Origin: Virgifigura deserti | GTDB taxonomy: Bacteria > Pseudomonadota > Alphaproteobacteria > Dongiales > Dongiaceae | Reading direction: 5' to 3' | NCBI GenBank assembly: GCA_003576685.1 | Contig: QOZR01000006.1 | Location: 186,001 to 250,000, forward strand | Length of the DNA: 64,000 bases | Shown here: in pieces, positions 24,415 through 32,050 of the stretch | Layout of the letters: the number at the start of each line of letters is the position of its first letter | Numbering within the stretch: the stretch's first letter is position 1 | Program-made: the position numbers and the translations under genes | The notes under the pieces: generated by a model | The model's input: only the letters and a program-made list of their open reading frames with translations | The model's database searches: none | Told to the model about the DNA's origin: nothing

Positions 24415-25250
24415 TTTGCTTTCTCCAACATCTGCCCGATAAATTTTATCGTCAGTGTAAAGTTGGCGACTAGATCGGATGTAACGCCCTGCTCGTCACG
24501 GCTGTCGAGCACCAAGATACCCCATGCTTTATTGTCGACCTCAATAGGTATCGCGCCAATTGAACGCGGTAGTGGGCGGCTGCGTTCCAGATAGTCCTTT
24601 ATGATCGGCTCCGGGCAGTATGTTCCTTCTGCATATTGTTTTATCTTTCTCCTGCTCGATTGAGCCGATATCGCTGGAAGCTTATCTACGACGATCACGC
24701 AATTGCTCGCCCAGGCCCGCCCGGCAACGCCTTCCGCTTCGCCCCCATTGTCGGGGACCAGAAAAACCGCTCGAGTGTTTTGCGAGGTCCTCCCAGAACG
24801 CAACATAGGCACCAGCCAACCGCTCCAGGGGTATCGCCCTCTGCGCCAAGGCCACCGCCCATTGGTCATCGGAGTTCTCAGGCACCAATACCACTTCTTG
24901 TACTTGAACAAGGTAACGCGGTGGTGATCCTTGATATGGTGCTGGAAGCCGGGATATGCGACAGCTTGAAACTCGTCCAGCAGAGCTTGGAGCTTGTCCC
25001 ATATCCATGGATCTCCCTGCCGCCGGAGAAACCATCCAATTATCGCGGCCGTTCCAAGCGCTGCCCAAATCAGAAGCGAGTACTTCTGCAGCCATGCTAT
25101 TGACGTAGCAAATGCCGCAGGCCACTTCTCGTATGTGCTCGATTCTACGCTCATTATGGCGCCAAAGCCAATGACGCAGGAGCCACTTATGAGGTCCAGA
25201 GTGTTACCAACCCAATAAGTGAAGCGTTGCCATCTGTTCCTTTGAATCAT
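24411..25250 (-). CDS. Two-transmembrane protein with C-terminal GAF-like domain, 279 aa
   Basis: Two membrane helices near the N-terminus (about residues 18-35, LISGSCVIGFGAIMSV, and 58-76, SLLIWAALGTAAIIGWFL) precede a cytoplasmic region. Its last 130 residues look like a GAF sensor domain: AVFLVPDNGGEAEGVAGRAW, CVIVVDKLP, and IGAIPIEVDNKAWGILVLDSRD. No histidine kinase, cyclase or nuclease domain follows. The ATG at 25250 is preferred over an upstream TTG. It is cotranscribed with the 155-aa gene. A membrane effector or signalling role gated by a small ligand is plausible but unproven. Confidence 0.75.
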   Translation of the reverse strand: MIQRNRWQRFTYWVGNTLDLISGSCVIGFGAIMSVESSTYEKWPAAFATSIAWLQKYSLLIWAALGTAAIIGWFLRRQGDPWIWDKLQALLDEFQAVAYPGFQHHIKDHHRVTLFKYKKWYWCLRTPMTNGRWPWRRGRYPWSGWLVPMLRSGRTSQNTRAVFLVPDNGGEAEGVAGRAWASNCVIVVDKLPAISAQSSRRKIKQYAEGTYCPEPIIKDYLERSRPLPRSIGAIPIEVDNKAWGILVLDSRDEQGVTSDLVANFTLTIKFIGQMLEKAK

Positions 25251-25437
25251 TCTCGGTGCCGCCGAACCCAAGTTGTGGTGCTAGGTAACACAAAGGGGTA
25301 AGCGGCGCTCGCATCGGCCAGAACCGTTCGGTAGTAAGCCCCCCCGGACAGCTATCCAGAGTACAAAAGCTTAAGGTAAATGTCACTTCTCGCATTAGTA
25401 ACAGAGGTCCCCTTACAGTGCTGGTGGGTTTGCGATA

Positions 25438-25713
25438 TTATATAGCTATTTTTCGGTAGCCAGCCTGAACTCCGCCACACAGCTTGCCCCCGCTGGCAGT
25501 CTCGCTACCAAACAGCGTGTCATACCGCCAAGCGGTCGGCCGCCGCGCCCCGTGAGTCGCGCGTCCTGTATTCGTCCATTGGAGAAACACGGAGCACGCC
25601 AGCCCTCGAGCGCAGGCAGCGGCATAGAAACACCCGATGCAGGGCGCCGGCTCGCCAAGGTCGGGCAGCTTCTTTTTCGGCCGCTGCTTGGCGTTTATCT
25701 CAGCCACATTCAT
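25438..25713 (-). CDS. Cys-rich phage-like hypothetical protein, 91 aa
   Basis: Contains a cysteine cluster of the type CIGCFYAAACARGLACSVFLQW, which also occurs in small phage proteins near packaging genes and is probably zinc-binding. The rest is basic and polar. It follows the 93-aa gene by only 3 bp, so it is the last gene of the phage-like minus-strand run 25438-29257. Confidence 0.62.
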   Translation of the reverse strand: MNVAEINAKQRPKKKLPDLGEPAPCIGCFYAAACARGLACSVFLQWTNTGRATHGARRPTAWRYDTLFGSETASGGKLCGGVQAGYRKIAI

Positions 25714-25716
25714 TGA

Positions 25717-25998
25717 TCAGTCAAACGGGTCAGGGCTCGCTGGGCGCTGCGCTAGCCATCCCACCGAGTCCGCCAGGATGAGCTTGCCCAGCAAGGCGCC
25801 GCTCAGCCGGCGGGTGGCAGCCAGGCGGACGTCGAACGGCGCTTCCGGATCCTCGGATACCATGGCGAGCGCAATTCCCAGGTCGCGCCCGTCCACCTCG
25901 ACCATGGCGGCGTTCACCCGCGCAACAAGCTCTTTTGTTGTTGCCGTGATGCTACCCCTCGGCCGGCCGGCTCCGGGGCGGGTGCCTCCGCGTGACAT
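25717..25998 (-). CDS. Small phage protein with GGxRPGAGRP N-terminus, 93 aa
   Basis: Starts MSRGGTRPGAGRPRG, the flexible basic tail seen in many small terminase-type and DUF5681-like phage proteins, followed by a short helical domain (ELVARVNAAMVEVDG, FDVRLAATRRLSGALLGKLIL). It could be a remnant or reduced form of a terminase small subunit, but no large subunit gene is adjacent. It begins 3 bp after the stop of the coiled-coil gene. Confidence 0.65.
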   Translation of the reverse strand: MSRGGTRPGAGRPRGSITATTKELVARVNAAMVEVDGRDLGIALAMVSEDPEAPFDVRLAATRRLSGALLGKLILADSVGWLAQRPASPDPFD

Positions 25999-26001
25999 GG
26001 A

Positions 26002-26688
26002 TTAGCCCTCCTTTCGTTCAGTCTGCTCCGGCGCCGGCAGCAGCGCCGCCCAACCGTTGACCAACTTGTCCGGGAAAGCGGTCGACTGGAATCCGTGATC
26101 GCGCAAGTGATAGCCGACGACCGCGGGCAGAGAGCCCCATGCATCGAACATCTGGTCCCGCAACAGCTTCGATTCCGCCAAGCCGAGAACGTCGTTTCGG
26201 ATCCCGGTCGCCTCCTCGAGCGTGCTGACAACCTGCTGAACCTGAGCGTCCAGCCTCTTCGCGACTCCCTGCAGTTGCGCCAAGCCGGCGTTCACCCGCC
26301 GTCGGCGCTCCCCGATCTCCAGGTTCGCTAGTTCGACGTCCCGCTCGGTCTGCTTGTCGATCGCCCCCTGACGGGCAGCCTGAACGTCCGCAAGCCGCGC
26401 CTGTGCGGCCGCCAGATCCTTGCGGTGCTTTGCCAACGCGGCCTTAGCCTTGCTGGCGGATTCCCCCTCTTCTGTCTCGGCCGGTAGCGCCACAGTTCGG
26501 ATAAGGCCCTCGATGATGCTGATCTGGTGTCGGATTGAGTCTTCGCGTTCGCTCAGAAGGTCGAGGGTCATGGTCCAATCCTTTTCGATTATGGCGGACA
26601 CGGCCGCCCGGGTTGTTTTAATGAGGGTCGCGGGCGCAGCTGTTGTGGCGCGTGTTGCTCGCCTGACTGTTTCGAGGATGCCCGCCAT
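26002..26688 (-). CDS. Coiled-coil phage-like protein, 228 aa
   Basis: A largely helical protein with a long central coiled coil (SASKAKAALAKHRKDLAAAQARLADVQ, then ELANLEIGERRRRVNAGLAQLQG). The N-terminal MAGILETVRRATRATTAAPATLIKT is basic and amphipathic. The start at 26688 is chosen because it is 14 bp after the preceding stop; a second ATG at 26571 would give a shorter form. Function unknown; position between the scaffold-like and small GRP genes suggests a structural or assembly role. Confidence 0.66.
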   Translation of the reverse strand: MAGILETVRRATRATTAAPATLIKTTRAAVSAIIEKDWTMTLDLLSEREDSIRHQISIIEGLIRTVALPAETEEGESASKAKAALAKHRKDLAAAQARLADVQAARQGAIDKQTERDVELANLEIGERRRRVNAGLAQLQGVAKRLDAQVQQVVSTLEEATGIRNDVLGLAESKLLRDQMFDAWGSLPAVVGYHLRDHGFQSTAFPDKLVNGWAALLPAPEQTERKEG

Positions 26689-26701
26689 GGCTCTGCGCCC
26701 T

Positions 26702-27379
26702 CTATTTCCGGCCGGCGTAGCGGGTGGCCTGTCGCTCGGCGTGGTTGATGATCTGTGCGACGACCGACGCGGCGTTGCCGGCGCCGCTGTCCTCCAAATA
26801 GTCGATAAATTCCGGGTGCTTCTTTCCGACCTGGCGCACGAAATCTCTGGCCAGATCGAGCTTTTCATTGAGCTTCGCGCCGTACATTTTCTCGAGAAGG
26901 ACGTTCTGCTTCTGCGCCCAGATTTTCCGCGTCGGCTCATTCATCGTCTGCCAAAGGTCGTCGACCTTGGCGGCCTCGGAGGCGATATGATTCCCGATCG
27001 CCTTGGGCAGCTCGGCGGTTGCGAGCCAGGAGCGGACGGTCGTATCCACCTGCATGAGCTGTTCGTTGGTGAGGGTTTCACCCAGGCTCGATGCGATGCT
27101 GCTGAAATTCGGAGTTTCGAACTCGGCTGCCTGCGCGATCGGGAAAAACTTGTCCACCTCGGCGGCTTCCACGCTCATGGCCTCGGCCGACTTGGCGGGG
27201 TCGGGCTCGGCGAAACCCGGAGGTGCGGCTGGCGTCTGCTTCTGCTGCGCCAGTTGGTCCGGGTGCGTCCCGGCATCGCGCAGCCAGCCGTCCATCATCT
27301 GAACCTGCTCGGGGGTGAAGCCGCTTCCTCCGCCGGATGCGGCGTCGGGCCCGGGAGCGCCGGAAGGTGCGTCGGTCAT
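26702..27379 (-). CDS. Phage scaffold-like protein, 225 aa
   Basis: An acidic protein with a low-complexity, Gly/Ala/Pro-rich N-terminus (APSGAPGPDAASGGGSGFTPEQ) and a helical C-terminal half ending in a basic tail (QIINHAERQATRYAGRK). This architecture resembles bacteriophage scaffolding or head-assembly proteins, in particular of podoviruses, where similar Pro/Gln-rich tails precede a helical body. The identification is tentative. Its ATG overlaps the stop of the 159-aa gene (ATGA). Confidence 0.62.
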   Translation of the reverse strand: MTDAPSGAPGPDAASGGGSGFTPEQVQMMDGWLRDAGTHPDQLAQQKQTPAAPPGFAEPDPAKSAEAMSVEAAEVDKFFPIAQAAEFETPNFSSIASSLGETLTNEQLMQVDTTVRSWLATAELPKAIGNHIASEAAKVDDLWQTMNEPTRKIWAQKQNVLLEKMYGAKLNEKLDLARDFVRQVGKKHPEFIDYLEDSGAGNAASVVAQIINHAERQATRYAGRK

Positions 27380-27855
27380 GGTGTCGAAGTCCTTTCACGA
27401 ATGGTCACGGGTAGGTCGGCGAGTTGGGCGGGGCGAAGGTGCTCCCGATCGGCCGTTACAGTTTGGGGCGGGAGGTAAATGTCGACGCTCGCTGCGGAGA
27501 ACTCGACGATCTGGCCAAGCTTGCCGCTGTCCGGAAACCGCACCCGCGTTCCAAGCTCGATCAGGCCGCCACGGTTAGCGGCGAAGGGTTCGCCGATCAG
27601 TTCCCCGTTCTCGTCGAGCCAACGGACATAAAAGCCGGTGAAATCCTTCACCCGGCCGACCCGCTCGCCGTCAGGCCCTCGCACGACAACCCACACGCCG
27701 GGGCGGACCTGGCCTAGATCGTCCACTAGGGGCGGCAGCGAGGCCGGGCTAGGCAGGGTGTGCCGTTGGCGGCGTAGCAGCCGGTTCAGCCAGCCGCGAC
27801 GTTTGGGCTTCTTCGACTTAGGCGACAGGCGATCGACGTGGAGACTTCCGGCCAT
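27376..27855 (-). CDS. Hypothetical phage-region protein, 159 aa
   Basis: A basic N-terminus (KSKKPKRRGWLNRLLRRQRH) is followed by two short beta-rich segments, VRPGVWVVVRGPDGERVGRVKDF and LGTRVRFPDSGKLGQIVEF, each resembling a small SH3-like or KOW-like barrel. No named family is recognised. It starts 10 bp after the tail-fibre-like gene and overlaps the next gene by 4 bp. Confidence 0.6.
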   Translation of the reverse strand: MAGSLHVDRLSPKSKKPKRRGWLNRLLRRQRHTLPSPASLPPLVDDLGQVRPGVWVVVRGPDGERVGRVKDFTGFYVRWLDENGELIGEPFAANRGGLIELGTRVRFPDSGKLGQIVEFSAASVDIYLPPQTVTADREHLRPAQLADLPVTIRERTSTP

Positions 27856-27865
27856 TCTGTGCGCC

Positions 27866-29257
27866 TCATCCAACCCGCCAAATGCGGACTTCGCTGTAGA
27901 CTTCGACGACGCCGAAGCTGGAAGCTGCGCCGAAGCCGCCGGTTGAAGTCGTCTCGCATTGGTGCTGCAACTCGAAAACCTTCTCGGCCGTGATGGTGAA
28001 CCGCCCCGCAACAACGGAGCGGGTAACGTGCGTCGTCCCGGCCGGGCTGTCGTTGCGCTCGCTGGTCCCGATGATCGTGTCCGTGCTGTCGGTGACGTTC
28101 CGCCATTTTGCCTTGTGAAGTCCGATCGCGCCGCCCCCGCTATGCGACGGGGCGGTAGCCTCGATGTCGTAGGTTCCGGCCGGCAGGGTGATCTGGTTGG
28201 CGGCCAACGACGCACCGATGACCTCGTTCGTCTTGACCACGTTCAAGTCGCGCGTCTGCCACGCGCCGGCCGTGAAATCGCCGCCAGCCGTGCCGCTGGC
28301 CTTCTCATCACGGACATGCAGAAGTTGCGGGTTGCCGGTGAACTCCGACGTGTAGCTTGTGCAGCGCCAATCGCCGGCGGCATACTCGACAAATTCGGCC
28401 TCGTCGCCCGCGACCGTCGTGATGTTGTTGCCGCCGGGCAGGACAAGATCGGTCGCGTGGTGCGTCAGGGTCAGTACGCCGTCGAAATGCAGTTTGACGA
28501 CGGTGCCGACGCCCTTGGTCCCGATGCTGGTAATCGCGGTCGTGCCGGTGACGTCGAAATAGTTGCCGTCGCCCAGGGTGAGCGCAGCGGCCGAAGCCAC
28601 GTCTTCGCCCTTGGCCCAGCTCTGCGTCTTCGTGAAGGTGTTGGCGCCTGTAAAGACGTTGTCGTCACCCGTCCCGGCTGCCTCGAGTGTGGCCCTGGCC
28701 GTCGCAGCATCGGCGTCATCAATCAGGCTCTCCCCGAAAGCGGAGACGGGGATCGAGCTGTCGCCGGTCGGCCCGGAGGAGGCGATCGGCTCGCCGGCCG
28801 CGTCGTAGGCGGCATACTTGCTGGCGCGATCGGCTTGGGGTGGCAGCGTCATATCGACGGTCGGATCGCCGTCGGGGGCATGCAGCGATCGGGTGATGAG
28901 TTCGCGGGTCCGCTGAGCGATGAGGGTCAGCTTATCGACGTTGGCCTCCAGCGTATCGGCCGGGAGGGTGCCGTTGGTCACGTAATCCACGGTCTGCGTC
29001 ATGGCAGGATCGCGATATATCACGACCCTTGTGCCGGTCGGGGGTGCCACAACGAAGGTCACGCTGCCGCCCTCTGGAAGGCCGGCGCCCGCTACCGAGA
29101 AATCGGAGTCGATGACCTGTTCATCTTGGACGCCATCGCTATCGACCAGCAAGACTTTAAGATCCCCGCTGGCCGTGAACGGGTAGGGAAAACCAAAGTT
29201 TGTCGTGGCCCCATTGCCGTTGTAGCCCTTGCGGTTGATCTCGCTACTGACCGTCAT
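27866..29257 (-). CDS. Phage tail-fibre/tailspike-like protein, 463 aa
   Basis: The N-terminal 150 residues match the virion-attachment domain of podovirus tail fibres (T7 gp17-like): an opening INRKGYNGNGATTNFGFPY, then GLPEGGSVTFVVAPPTGTRVVIYRDP and TLEANVDKLTLIAQRTREL. The middle is a repetitive beta-rich stem, and the C-terminal 110 residues form a compact beta-domain (LPAGTYDIEATAPSHSGGGAIGLHK) likely to bind a receptor. The start at 29257 is chosen since the domain begins there; the upstream extension is AT-rich and unlike it. It is the only clear virion gene in the element. Confidence 0.85.
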   Translation of the reverse strand: MTVSSEINRKGYNGNGATTNFGFPYPFTASGDLKVLLVDSDGVQDEQVIDSDFSVAGAGLPEGGSVTFVVAPPTGTRVVIYRDPAMTQTVDYVTNGTLPADTLEANVDKLTLIAQRTRELITRSLHAPDGDPTVDMTLPPQADRASKYAAYDAAGEPIASSGPTGDSSIPVSAFGESLIDDADAATARATLEAAGTGDDNVFTGANTFTKTQSWAKGEDVASAAALTLGDGNYFDVTGTTAITSIGTKGVGTVVKLHFDGVLTLTHHATDLVLPGGNNITTVAGDEAEFVEYAAGDWRCTSYTSEFTGNPQLLHVRDEKASGTAGGDFTAGAWQTRDLNVVKTNEVIGASLAANQITLPAGTYDIEATAPSHSGGGAIGLHKAKWRNVTDSTDTIIGTSERNDSPAGTTHVTRSVVAGRFTITAEKVFELQHQCETTSTGGFGAASSFGVVEVYSEVRIWRVG

Positions 29258-29683
29258 CGTCGCGCCCTCCGGCCGATACCTTTGATTCTGCTTCACTAAA
29301 TAATGCTTCGCGCTTAACTGCGCAAGTATTTGAAATTTTTCACGTTTGTAAAATTGCGAAGAACGCAACATTCTAGATGGCTAGTATTCGAGCCACCCTT
29401 TGTTTTCTGGAGGAAGTTCATTCGCAGAAAAAAGTTGTGCGGCCACGCGCGCGAGGGGCGGACCTTGATCGGTGGGATTCTCGTGCTCGCTTGGGAGGGA
29501 GTGCCACCCGGGGCGGGCCAACAGCAGACAGGCGGCCCGGGGCGGTTCACTACTCGTGAACGATTTTAACCAATTGTGTAAACGACTCGGTCGGCGGAGC
29601 CGTCTACTGTAAGGGCGACCGGGCGGGATGCGCCAACATCCCAACCCGGTCTAATCACAACCTCACTGGAAGGAGTGAAGGCC
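29258..29683. other. Intergenic region between tail-fibre and 147-aa genes
   Basis: About 426 bp separating divergent genes. The first 100 bp next to the tail-fibre gene are AT-rich and probably contain its promoter. Near 29508-29545 CCCGGGGCGG occurs twice. The open frames that cross this stretch are not convincing as genes. Confidence 0.5.
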
Positions 29684-30127
29684 GTGACTGATGCAATTAA
29701 TACCACGGATGCCACTACCTGCATTGTGGTTCCATTTCCCAAACGTTACCAAGACAGCGAAACCGAGATTGCCGACACCTGGCGAGCCTGGATCGCTGAG
29801 GCGGATATCCTGAGGGACCTGTACCAAGAGCAGTGGACTCGCGAAGACGCAGATCTCGATGAGAGAGTTACAACACTCGAACTCAGCGCCGACGCAAAGG
29901 CGCAGCGGATCCTGGATGCCGAATCTTCGGGGGCGATCACTCAGGCGGCCAGGATCCACATGGCGCTAGAGCACGCCGAACCGCGCTGCGACCTCAGCGA
30001 CTATGGTATAGCGCCTCTCGCTGCATGTCTCCGGGACTTGCTGCCACTTTTGCCGGACGACATGGCCGAGCGGCTCGAGCCACTCACCGCGGAGAACGGC
30101 AAGGTTGACGCCGCTCTTGAGGCGTAG
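29684..30127 (+). CDS. Hypothetical protein, 147 aa
   Basis: A soluble, acidic helical protein (TWRAWIAEADILRDLYQEQ, DERVTTLELSADAKAQRIL, CLRDLLPLLPDDMAERLEPL) with no recognised family. The GTG at 29684 is chosen over one at 29675 because an AAGGAG site lies at the right distance. It stands alone on the plus strand within the element. Confidence 0.6.
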   Translation: MTDAINTTDATTCIVVPFPKRYQDSETEIADTWRAWIAEADILRDLYQEQWTREDADLDERVTTLELSADAKAQRILDAESSGAITQAARIHMALEHAEPRCDLSDYGIAPLAACLRDLLPLLPDDMAERLEPLTAENGKVDAALEA

Positions 30128-30203
30128 GTAAGCGCCTGCTGCCCTCGTGACAGCCATGATGGGGAGGCGCTAGGCTGGTTCCAACCTCTGAGAGGAATAC
30201 CCA

Positions 30204-30626
30204 ATGCGCCTCCTCTTGATTGCTGTGGTTGCAAGTGCGGCCTGTTTCACAAGTGCGGCTAAAGCCGAATGCGATTGGATCGAGAAGGCCCAGTCCTCAG
30301 ATTTCGCGGCCGTCCTAGATTCGGTGATCTGTCTCAAAGATCCGGCTGCAGCTGAGTGTGATCGAACGGAGGCGGAAGCGTCGGATTTTAACGGCGAACG
30401 TGAGCGTCGAATCGACGCGTTGTCGATGTCTAATGACTCAAAGCAGGCCCTTCGGGACGGTAAAATCTGGGTCGGCGCTAACTCAGAAATGGCTTGTCTG
30501 GCGTGGGGGCGCCCTCGATCAGTTAACCGCACAACAACAGCCCACGGCGTTCGCGAACAGTGGGTCTACGGAAGCGGGAGCTATCTCTATTTTGACGACG
30601 GCTCTCTCACTGCCATTCAAAACTAG
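30204..30626 (+). CDS. Secreted small protein (DUF2845-like C-terminus), 140 aa
   Basis: A signal peptide (MRLLLIAVVASAACFTSAAKA) is followed by a short Cys-containing domain. The C-terminus CLAWGRPRSVNRTTTAHGVREQWVYGSGSYLYF is the pattern of small periplasmic proteins in which a G-x-P turn, Arg-Thr-Thr and Gln-Trp-Val-Tyr strand are conserved, as in DUF2845 and SmpA/OmlA-like folds. It has its own AGAGG site. Role unknown; likely cargo acting in the periplasm. Confidence 0.75.
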   Translation: MRLLLIAVVASAACFTSAAKAECDWIEKAQSSDFAAVLDSVICLKDPAAAECDRTEAEASDFNGERERRIDALSMSNDSKQALRDGKIWVGANSEMACLAWGRPRSVNRTTTAHGVREQWVYGSGSYLYFDDGSLTAIQN

Positions 30627-30753
30627 ATCGTCTTTGATTGCCTGTAGAAGGCAATTCCGTCAGTGCTGCGCCGAAAATTCGCACGGGTCCCACTACGCTG
30701 TGGCTCAAGGCGAATCGGCGGCTCCCGGCCACCCGGTACCCGGTACCTCGGGA

Positions 30754-31143
30754 CTACTTGGCGGGCCCGGGCTTCGGCTTGTCGACCGTGCTCTGTCTGC
30801 GGTTATCTCGCTCCCAAGCCAAAACATCCTCGAGCCGATAAAGGATCTCCTTCCCGATCTTGATGAACTTCGGCCCCTTGCCCTGCACACGCCAGTTGCA
30901 CAACGTCACTTTGTGGCAGTGCCACCTGGCCGCGAGCTCGGTGGAGGTGAGAATGTCACTGTTGGCCGCAGGGGCTTCACCGGCGGTCAAGGCTAAGGCT
31001 TCGGCAACGCGACGCGCGTGGTCCTCAGTGGCCAAGGTGAGGGCTTTGACGATGTGACGTGCAATAGCCTCGGCCGTCTCGCCAGGTTTAATGAATGCGA
31101 GTTGCCTTGCGAGATCCATATGCTTTGAATCTTCTGCCTTCAT
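30754..31143 (-). CDS. Helix-turn-helix DNA-binding protein (MerR/excisionase-like), 129 aa
   Basis: A C-terminal HTH_17-type domain is clear: LTSTELAARWHCHKVTLCNWRVQGKGPKFIKIGKEILYRLEDVLAWERD. The N-terminal half is helical and may dimerise. Such proteins act as excisionases or element regulators. A perfect 7-bp inverted repeat at 31245-31261 upstream may be its own operator. The ATG at 31119 is an alternative start. Confidence 0.82.
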   Translation of the reverse strand: MKAEDSKHMDLARQLAFIKPGETAEAIARHIVKALTLATEDHARRVAEALALTAGEAPAANSDILTSTELAARWHCHKVTLCNWRVQGKGPKFIKIGKEILYRLEDVLAWERDNRRQSTVDKPKPGPAK

Positions 31144-31588
31144 TCGATCGACACTCCGTTGCTGAAGGATTCCCGGCGCCTCGCCGAAACTCGGCTCAAC
31201 GAAGCCATGTGTAAACGTCTATTTTCGCTCTTGGGTTGTGTGCGCCTGATTAGCAATCAGGTGCTTTGATGCTGCCGAATGCTTGAAATCCAGGCGTTTA
31301 TCTCTTCTGCCCTCGGTCTCTGGTAGCTTATTGGTAGCGGAGCGGCGACAAAAGGCCGCATCCGATCGGCGGCCCGGTCGCGCTGCCTATCAGATGCCTA
31401 TCTGACGCGGATGAACCGCACGGCCCGACTAAATTCATTTCAGACGAGTGACTTAGGGTCTGATTAGTCGCTGACTAGATATCAGCCGGTCCTGTTCTTC
31501 GCGCGCTTTCAGCAGTACAATGACGGCCGGCGGCTATTACTCCAATGCGCGCGCACGCGATTCGCTTGTGCTCAGACACATTTGTCGA
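31144..31588. other. Intergenic control region in the element
   Basis: About 445 bp between divergent genes. It contains the inverted repeat CCTGATT-AGC-AATCAGG at 31245-31261 and a tandem TGCCTATC repeat at 31385-31401 that includes the ATAGGCATC 9-mer of the element ends on the other strand. No gene is supported. Confidence 0.55.
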
Positions 31589-31927
31589 ATGACGAACAAC
31601 CAAGATCAGCAGCTGGCAAAGACGAAAGCCTATCTGGAAGGTCAGGTAATCGAGGCATTCCGGATTGAGGCCTTTGTCGCGCGGTGGCAGGCCGGCAAAC
31701 ACGCCAAAGCCTGGCGAGTGGTCCGCCATCCTGTGTGCGGCGCCAAGCGAAAGAAGGGCGGTCGCTGCCTGATGCGACCGGCCGCAGAGAACGGTCGTTG
31801 CAAATACCACGGCGGCCTATCAACTGGCGCCAGGACTGCGGAGGGCAGGGCCAGAATCGCCGAGGCCCAGCGACGGCGGTGGCTACGGTGGCGAGCTGAA
31901 TGCGACGCCATCGATCCGTTCTCCTAG
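31589..31927 (+). CDS. Small Cys-rich HGG-motif protein, 112 aa
   Basis: Ends with a motif frequent in transposon- and phage-borne small proteins: CGAKRKKGGRCLMRPAAENGRCKYHGG, then STGARTAEGRARIAEAQRRRW. The Cys/His spacing suggests a zinc knuckle for nucleic-acid binding. The start is uncertain: ATG 31589 is used, ATG 31520 would add 23 residues, and neither has a good ribosome site. It converges with the primase gene. Confidence 0.65.
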   Translation: MTNNQDQQLAKTKAYLEGQVIEAFRIEAFVARWQAGKHAKAWRVVRHPVCGAKRKKGGRCLMRPAAENGRCKYHGGLSTGARTAEGRARIAEAQRRRWLRWRAECDAIDPFS

Positions 31928-31949
31928 GTTTTCCACGCGCCACGGGCGG

Positions 31950-32050
31950 GTCCGGACAGACGGACACCCTTATAGGGGGGTGTCCGTGTCCGTCCGGGGC
32001 TGGACAGGCGGACAAAAGGTGTTTGTCCGGGCCTGTCCGGCTTTGTCCGG
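31950..32050. repeat. Cluster of TGTCCG(G) motifs at the 3' end of the primase gene
   Basis: GTCCG or its complement CGGAC occurs about nine times here, including a GTCCGGAC palindrome at 31950-31957. The last three copies, TGTCCGG at 32024, 32034 and 32044, are exactly 10 bp apart, which is not a multiple of the codon length and so is not caused by a protein repeat. Two more copies lie near 32134 and 32212. The array could be an iteron-type binding site or origin. Confidence 0.5.

Noticed and set aside
23947..25250. Panoptes or CBASS-type system
   Set aside because: The 155-aa protein lacks the N-terminal and GGDD motifs of a minimal CRISPR polymerase and no CD-NTase motif is present; the GDD inside YLGDDEPT is not in a matching context.
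29330..29644. Several short frames upstream of the tail-fibre gene
   Set aside because: They overlap one another on both strands in an AT-rich control region, and none has a ribosome site or plausible composition.
31245..31261. CCTGATTAGCAATCAGG as a tRNA anticodon arm
   Set aside because: No acceptor, D or T arm surrounds it. It is a simple inverted repeat, perhaps an operator.
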